A stretch of DNA of 63,316 nt. Source: DATKKG01 sp035543015. Lineage in GTDB: Archaea > Thermoproteota > Nitrososphaeria > Conexivisphaerales > DTJL01. The notes beneath the pieces are model-generated. The model was not told the origin of the DNA, ran no database searches, and was given only the letters and a program-made list of their open reading frames with translations. Below are positions 59,796-63,316 of this stretch, in pieces. Location of the stretch: positions 1 to 63,316 of the forward strand of contig DATKKG010000088.1 in assembly GCA_035543015.1 (NCBI GenBank), given 5' to 3'. A program made the position numbers and the translations under genes. Each line of letters begins with the position of its first letter. Positions within the stretch are counted from its first letter, which is position 1.

Positions 59796-60677
59796 TCGTC
59801 TCTTGAATTCGAATCCATCGCTGTGCGTTGCGCTGGGGCGGCCCAGCTTGTCACAGATGGTGGGGCCCATGGCTCTGTCGACTTCGAAGCCCACAGAGTT
59901 GCGGTCGAGATCACCGGCGACTTTCATCGTTGTCCCGGTGCCGAGAAATGGATCGAGCACCGTGTCCCCCACCACCGAGAACATCCGAATCAAGCGGTTG
60001 GGTATCTCGTCGGGGAAGGCTGCGCTGCGTCGCCGCCCCATACGCAACGACTGCGTGGCGCCGCGGACGGACCACACTTGACTGAACCACACGTCGCGTT
60101 GGGCCTTCGTGAACGAACTGGAGTAGCGCTTCGTATCCTTCGGCGGGAACCTCCTGATGTCCCCCTTTCGGAAGATCAGTATGTGTTCGAGGTCCAAAGT
60201 AACATAACCGTTGGTCGGGAGAAACCCAGATCCGAGAAACGCGTTGGGCTTGTTGGTTGGTTTCTTCCAGACAATGAAGGGGAGAGTCACAAAGCCGACC
60301 TCCTCGCAGCGTTCGATGACCGTCGCATGGTTGGGAAAGAGCCTGAACTTGCCGTTCAAGGTCCTCGTAGCATCTCCGATGTTGATGCAGGCGATGCCTC
60401 CGTCGGTAAGTACGCGATGGCACTCTCGCCAGACTCCGGCCAGGCTCTTGTGCATCAATTCGTAGGCGGAAGCGACCGCATCGTCCGCCCCGCCATCAGA
60501 CGACGTGGCTCCTTGAAGCAGCTCCGCGATCTGCGGGTTCATTTGGCCGAACAGCGAATCCCACATCTCGATCATCGGATAAGGCGGGGATGTGACGACA
60601 AGCTGAACCGAGGAATCCTTCAAGGTTCGCATGTTACGTGAGTCCCTGAAGAAAACCCGATGGTTGGTTTCAGTCAC
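59790..60677 (-). CDS. DNA methyltransferase, beta-class (m4C/m6A type)
   Basis: A 295-residue DNA-modifying enzyme. Motif IV TSPPYPMIEMWD (about 29-40) precedes the SAM-binding motif I DPFLGTGTTMKVAG (about 241-254), the beta-class order. TSPPY favours N4-cytosine methylation. A target-recognition stretch lies between (about 60-180), with FLGSGFLPTNGYVTLDLEHI resembling other archaeal modification methylases. The start is GTG 60677. No classical restriction endonuclease is adjacent, though the nuclease-like gene at 58659 is close. Confidence 0.88.
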   Translation of the reverse strand: MTETNHRVFFRDSRNMRTLKDSSVQLVVTSPPYPMIEMWDSLFGQMNPQIAELLQGATSSDGGADDAVASAYELMHKSLAGVWRECHRVLTDGGIACINIGDATRTLNGKFRLFPNHATVIERCEEVGFVTLPFIVWKKPTNKPNAFLGSGFLPTNGYVTLDLEHILIFRKGDIRRFPPKDTKRYSSSFTKAQRDVWFSQVWSVRGATQSLRMGRRRSAAFPDEIPNRLIRMFSVVGDTVLDPFLGTGTTMKVAGDLDRNSVGFEVDRAMGPTICDKLGRPSATHSDGFEFKRRS

Positions 60678-60763
60678 TGTGCTTCACTGCGAGTGCCTGA
60701 CGATGTCAGTTGCGCGTGACTAATATCCCTTGCATGGAGGGGACCGGTAGTCGGTCCAGATGT

Positions 60764-61240
60764 CTATCTCTCTCGGAGAGCCTTGAGGTCGGCCATCACT
60801 TCGTCGGCATGAATCGAAGGGTCGACTTTGGGGTAGATCTTGGCGATCCGTCCTTCGGAATCCACCAAGAACGTCACTCTGTACATTGAAGTACCGTTCT
60901 CTTTGAGGACGCCTAACCTAGAGCCGAGCTCGCCCTTTGGATCGCTGAGCAAGGTGAAGCCCAGGTTGAACTTTCCGGCGAACTTCCTGTGGCTTGAAAT
61001 ACTGTCCGTGCTGACGCCCACGACCTCTGCGCCCAGCGCCCTGATCGATGAAGTGGAGTCGCGGAAAGAGCAAGCCTCCTTCGTGCAACCAGAGGTATCG
61101 TCTCGCGGATAGAAGTACAGAACGAGCCACCTTCCACGATATGACGACAGCTTCGCGGTCCCGCCGCTCGGGTAGGCTTCCAGATCGAAGTCGGGCAGCG
61201 GGTCGCCCACCCTGACCTTGATGTCGGCCATCGAGCTCAC
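60764..61240 (-). CDS. bcp: Peroxiredoxin, BCP type
   Basis: A 158-residue thiol peroxidase with VLYFYPRDDTSGCTKEACSF (about 39-58), where the first cysteine is peroxidatic and the second, five residues on, is the resolving cysteine typical of BCP. GTG 61240 overlaps the stop of the upstream peroxiredoxin by 4 nt; ATG 61231 is an alternative. It reduces peroxides in the cytoplasm. Confidence 0.93.
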   Translation of the reverse strand: MSSMADIKVRVGDPLPDFDLEAYPSGGTAKLSSYRGRWLVLYFYPRDDTSGCTKEACSFRDSTSSIRALGAEVVGVSTDSISSHRKFAGKFNLGFTLLSDPKGELGSRLGVLKENGTSMYRVTFLVDSEGRIAKIYPKVDPSIHADEVMADLKALRER

Positions 61241-61713
61241 TTGATCTTGGCCAGCTGGTTCTCCAGGAGCGCGTAGTCTGGTTCGACGCCAGGCTGCAGG
61301 GCAACCCAGGAGAACTTGATCTTGCCAGTCTTGTCCAATATGAAGACTGACCGCTGAGCGACGTTGTAGCCCTTGACCCCTCCGAAATCGGGAAGCTCGA
61401 CGCCATACTCTCTGACTGCGCTACGTGAGAAATCGCTTAGAAGAGGGAAGCTGAGGGAGTTGAGGTTGGCAAAGCCCTTCAAGGTCCAGGGGTCGTTGAC
61501 GCTGATTCCCACGACCTGGGCGTTCAGTGAGGAGAATCGCGAAAGAGAATCCCTGAGGGTGCACATTTCGTGCGTGCATGGTCCAGTGAAGGCCCCCGGG
61601 AAGAATGCCAGCAAGACGTTCCCTTTGGAGGTGAATTCGTCGAGCTTCCTGGGCTTCCTCTCTTGGTCCAACAACTCCAAGCCTGGCGCCTGGTCTTCGA
61701 GGTTGAGTTTCAA
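61237..61713 (-). CDS. Peroxiredoxin, AhpC/TSA (1-Cys AhpE-like) type
   Basis: A 158-residue peroxiredoxin with the active-site stretch FFPGAFTGPCTHEMC (about 38-52). C47 is the peroxidatic cysteine and C52 is near enough to act as partner. It belongs to the atypical 2-Cys/AhpE group. Translationally coupled to the following bcp gene, it gives a two-peroxiredoxin operon. Confidence 0.92.
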   Translation of the reverse strand: MKLNLEDQAPGLELLDQERKPRKLDEFTSKGNVLLAFFPGAFTGPCTHEMCTLRDSLSRFSSLNAQVVGISVNDPWTLKGFANLNSLSFPLLSDFSRSAVREYGVELPDFGGVKGYNVAQRSVFILDKTGKIKFSWVALQPGVEPDYALLENQLAKIK

Positions 61714-61815
61714 TCTTATCGAAAGGGGTTTCCGCTAGATTTCCTATTAAGTCAAGCTGCACATCCGCATGTGAGTCTATGCGGGCGCCAGGACGATCGT
61801 CGGCGTTGACGGACT

Positions 61816-63021
61816 TCAGCGAGGGCCAATCTTCGACAAGTAGCTGGAGAGCCTCAGGACGCCTTCTTCGAGCTTCTCTTCGTTCTCTCCCACAAAGCAC
61901 ATCCTCACATGGCCGACCCCGCTAGGTCCCGAAATCGAACCGGGTATGGTTATGACCTCGCCCTCTTCGGCCAGGTTCATGCAGAAGTCCACGTCGCCCA
62001 GCATAAGAGGATTGAGATATGCTGACAGGTCGGGGAACAGATACATGCCCGCCGTTGGCCGAAGCACGCGAGCGGAGCTCAGGTGTGAGGAGACGGCACG
62101 ATAGAGGGCGTCTCTCCTCCTTCGGTACACAGGCAGCACTTCCCTCAGATAGGGCTCCTTTCTTCCCAGTTCGAAGTATGTGAGGGCTAGGTACTGTGAA
62201 GGGGTAGGGCTGCATATTGAAGTCATGGCCTTGACCTTCGTCGCCTGCTCGATGAAGCCCTTGGGCCCGTACATGTATCCGAGTCTGAAGCCGGGGATGG
62301 CGAGGTCCTTCGAAAAAGAGTTGAGGCTGATGAGGTTTTCGGAAAGGCCCGTGCGGTTGTGAATCCAGAGGTGCACTCCTTCATACAGGACGTGTTTGTA
62401 AGCTTCATCGTATAGCAGAGGTATGCCCTTGTCGATGACACCGTCGACAATGGTATCCACGGCCTCCTTGGATATGATCCTGCTGGTTGGGTTGTCGGGG
62501 CTGCAAAGGATGACGGCTGCCACGTCCTCTTCCAAGGCCCCCTTCAACTCTTCGGGGCTGGGCTGGAATCCAGTACCCAGCTTTTCGCCCACCGCCACGG
62601 CCCTGAGCCCGTGAAGCCGGAGCAGGTCCCAGTAGACGCTGTAGCATGGCTCCAGAAGGAGCAGCCTATCTCCTGGCTTGGTCAGGCATGTCAACGTCAG
62701 GTCCAGGCCTTCGACGGCCCCGTCGGTGACTATCATCTGGTCTGGGGGCACATCGACCGAGCCGTAGCTCTTGAGGTCTTGGCTCACGGCCTGTCTGAGC
62801 TGGGTCAGACCCTTCGTCTCACCGTATTTCGAAAGATCAAAAGGATGCTTCAGCAGCCGATCGGCGAATGCCTCCAGGGCCTGTTGGTCAGGTGGAAGCC
62901 CAGGCTGACCCTGAGAGAAGTTGAAGACCACCTTGCCTTCCTTTCGCTTCCGATCGGCTATGGATACAACCATGCGGTGGGGAGAGGAGGGAATCGACGA
63001 GACGTTCTCTGCGATCCTCAT
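61816..63021 (-). CDS. Class I/II pyridoxal-phosphate aminotransferase
   Basis: A 401-residue aminotransferase. It has VFNFSQGQPGLPPDQQALEA (about 33-52), YGETKGLTQLRQAV, SPDNPTSRIIS (about 174-184) and the PLP lysine in NSFSKDLAIPGFRLGY (about 235-250), with a late arginine in GHVRMCFV. The substrate cannot be fixed; aspartate or aromatic aminotransferase of the archaeal group is likely. It is divergent from the partial gene at the right edge. Confidence 0.88.
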   Translation of the reverse strand: MRIAENVSSIPSSPHRMVVSIADRKRKEGKVVFNFSQGQPGLPPDQQALEAFADRLLKHPFDLSKYGETKGLTQLRQAVSQDLKSYGSVDVPPDQMIVTDGAVEGLDLTLTCLTKPGDRLLLLEPCYSVYWDLLRLHGLRAVAVGEKLGTGFQPSPEELKGALEEDVAAVILCSPDNPTSRIISKEAVDTIVDGVIDKGIPLLYDEAYKHVLYEGVHLWIHNRTGLSENLISLNSFSKDLAIPGFRLGYMYGPKGFIEQATKVKAMTSICSPTPSQYLALTYFELGRKEPYLREVLPVYRRRRDALYRAVSSHLSSARVLRPTAGMYLFPDLSAYLNPLMLGDVDFCMNLAEEGEVITIPGSISGPSGVGHVRMCFVGENEEKLEEGVLRLSSYLSKIGPR

Positions 63022-63196
63022 TGTCTTTGGGCACTCCGTGGAAGCGTAATTAAAGCGTTTGGACTTCGCAATCTGAGTGTCGAGTGATGCGTTCCTCAGG
63101 CTTGAGAGCGAAGACAGATGTGGGATTCTGTTAAGTTAAGTGGCACGCATGAGGGTTTGTTTCGGAAAGTGCCCGAGTCCAGACGGGACCATAACA

Positions 63197-63204
63197 TTTA
63201 AATA
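63197..63204 (+). promoter_or_regulatory. TATA box for the right-edge gene
   Basis: TTTAAATA is centred about 38 nt before GTG 63238, giving a leader near 11 nt. Confidence 0.55.
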
Positions 63205-63237
63205 ACACGCGGCCAGACATAGTTAACGAGACTGGAC

Positions 63238-63316
63238 GTGTCTACAGTAGTAGGGGAGCCTAAGCTCCATGCAGAAGCCCGAGGCCCGGTATACACCCTG
63301 CGTGTTCCTTATGGTC
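63238..63316 (+). CDS. Partial gene at right edge, N-terminus only
   Basis: GTG 63238 opens a frame reading VSTVVGEPKLHAEARGPVY, and 26 codons lie within the window without a stop. Promoter spacing supports the start. Too little sequence is present to name a family. Confidence 0.45.
   Translation, partial: MSTVVGEPKLHAEARGPVYTLRVPYG

Noticed and set aside
1..63316. CRISPR arrays, insertion sequences, rRNA genes
   Set aside because: No regularly spaced repeats, transposase frames or rRNA-like sequence were seen.

Overview
This is archaeal chromosomal DNA. The evidence is a TFE (TFIIE-alpha) gene, aMBF1, archaeal NAC, ribosomal stalk protein P1, TiaS, aTrm56, Tsr3, family B and Y DNA polymerases, an archaeal-type RNase P RNA, an initiator tRNA with an A1-U72 pair and an intron at the canonical 37/38 site, and many genes whose start codon (often GTG or TTG) lies about 25 nt from a TATA box, the signature of leaderless mRNA. 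GC content is high (about 60 percent). Relics of LysW-type lysine/arginine genes and a PolB2-like operon point to the TACK side of the archaea (Thaumarchaeota or Bathyarchaeota-like). That placement is inference and I cannot name a genus.

Layout. 1-9.7 kb holds a glycogen/trehalose block: glucan phosphorylase, GH57 protein, branching enzyme, trehalose synthase, a GT4 glycogen-synthase-like enzyme and a small winged-helix protein. 9.8-13.4 kb has membrane and zinc-ribbon proteins and a methyltransferase. 13.4-18.3 kb is an information-processing block: GH3-like protein, tfe, trm56, hflX, aMBF1, a PUA protein and NAC. 18.5-23.1 kb carries the class II ribonucleotide reductase nrdJ and, facing it, a winged-helix/ATP-cone/NrdD-like protein with no catalytic residues, probably a nucleotide-sensing regulator. 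23.2-26.7 kb has tRNA-Pro, a kinase-like/deoxyribosyltransferase-like fusion with a degenerate Nudix partner, a YhfC-like membrane protein and an M28 peptidase. 26.8-30.8 kb is a molybdenum hydroxylase (Cox-like) locus with an inverted coxG. 30.9-33.6 kb is RNA biology: initiator tRNA, tiaS, a small RAM-domain protein, tsr3 and the RNase P RNA. 33.6-36.8 kb encodes an exonuclease-dead family B polymerase and a RecA-fold protein with no Walker A lysine. 36.8-39.4 kb is iorBA. Then come an HdeD-like protein, P1 and an ABC-2 exporter.

42.9-50.2 kb: tail fragments of lysK and argH sit back to back as a deletion scar directly upstream of a complete-looking dapA-dapB-lysC-lysA-dapL-asd operon with no dapF. 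50.2-56.2 kb holds a PAP2 protein, a decayed indoleamine 2,3-dioxygenase gene, DUF998, MscS, rhomboid and threonine aldolase. 56.2-63.3 kb holds DNA polymerase IV with a DUF72 partner, a small HExxH protein, a nuclease-like protein, a truncated thioesterase, an m4C-type DNA methyltransferase, two coupled peroxiredoxins and an aminotransferase, with a partial gene at the right edge.

The most unusual parts are the putative NrdD-derived regulator next to nrdJ, the mutasome-like polB/recA-fold operon, and the lysK/argH scar beside the DAP operon. All functions come from reading the sequence; no database search was possible.
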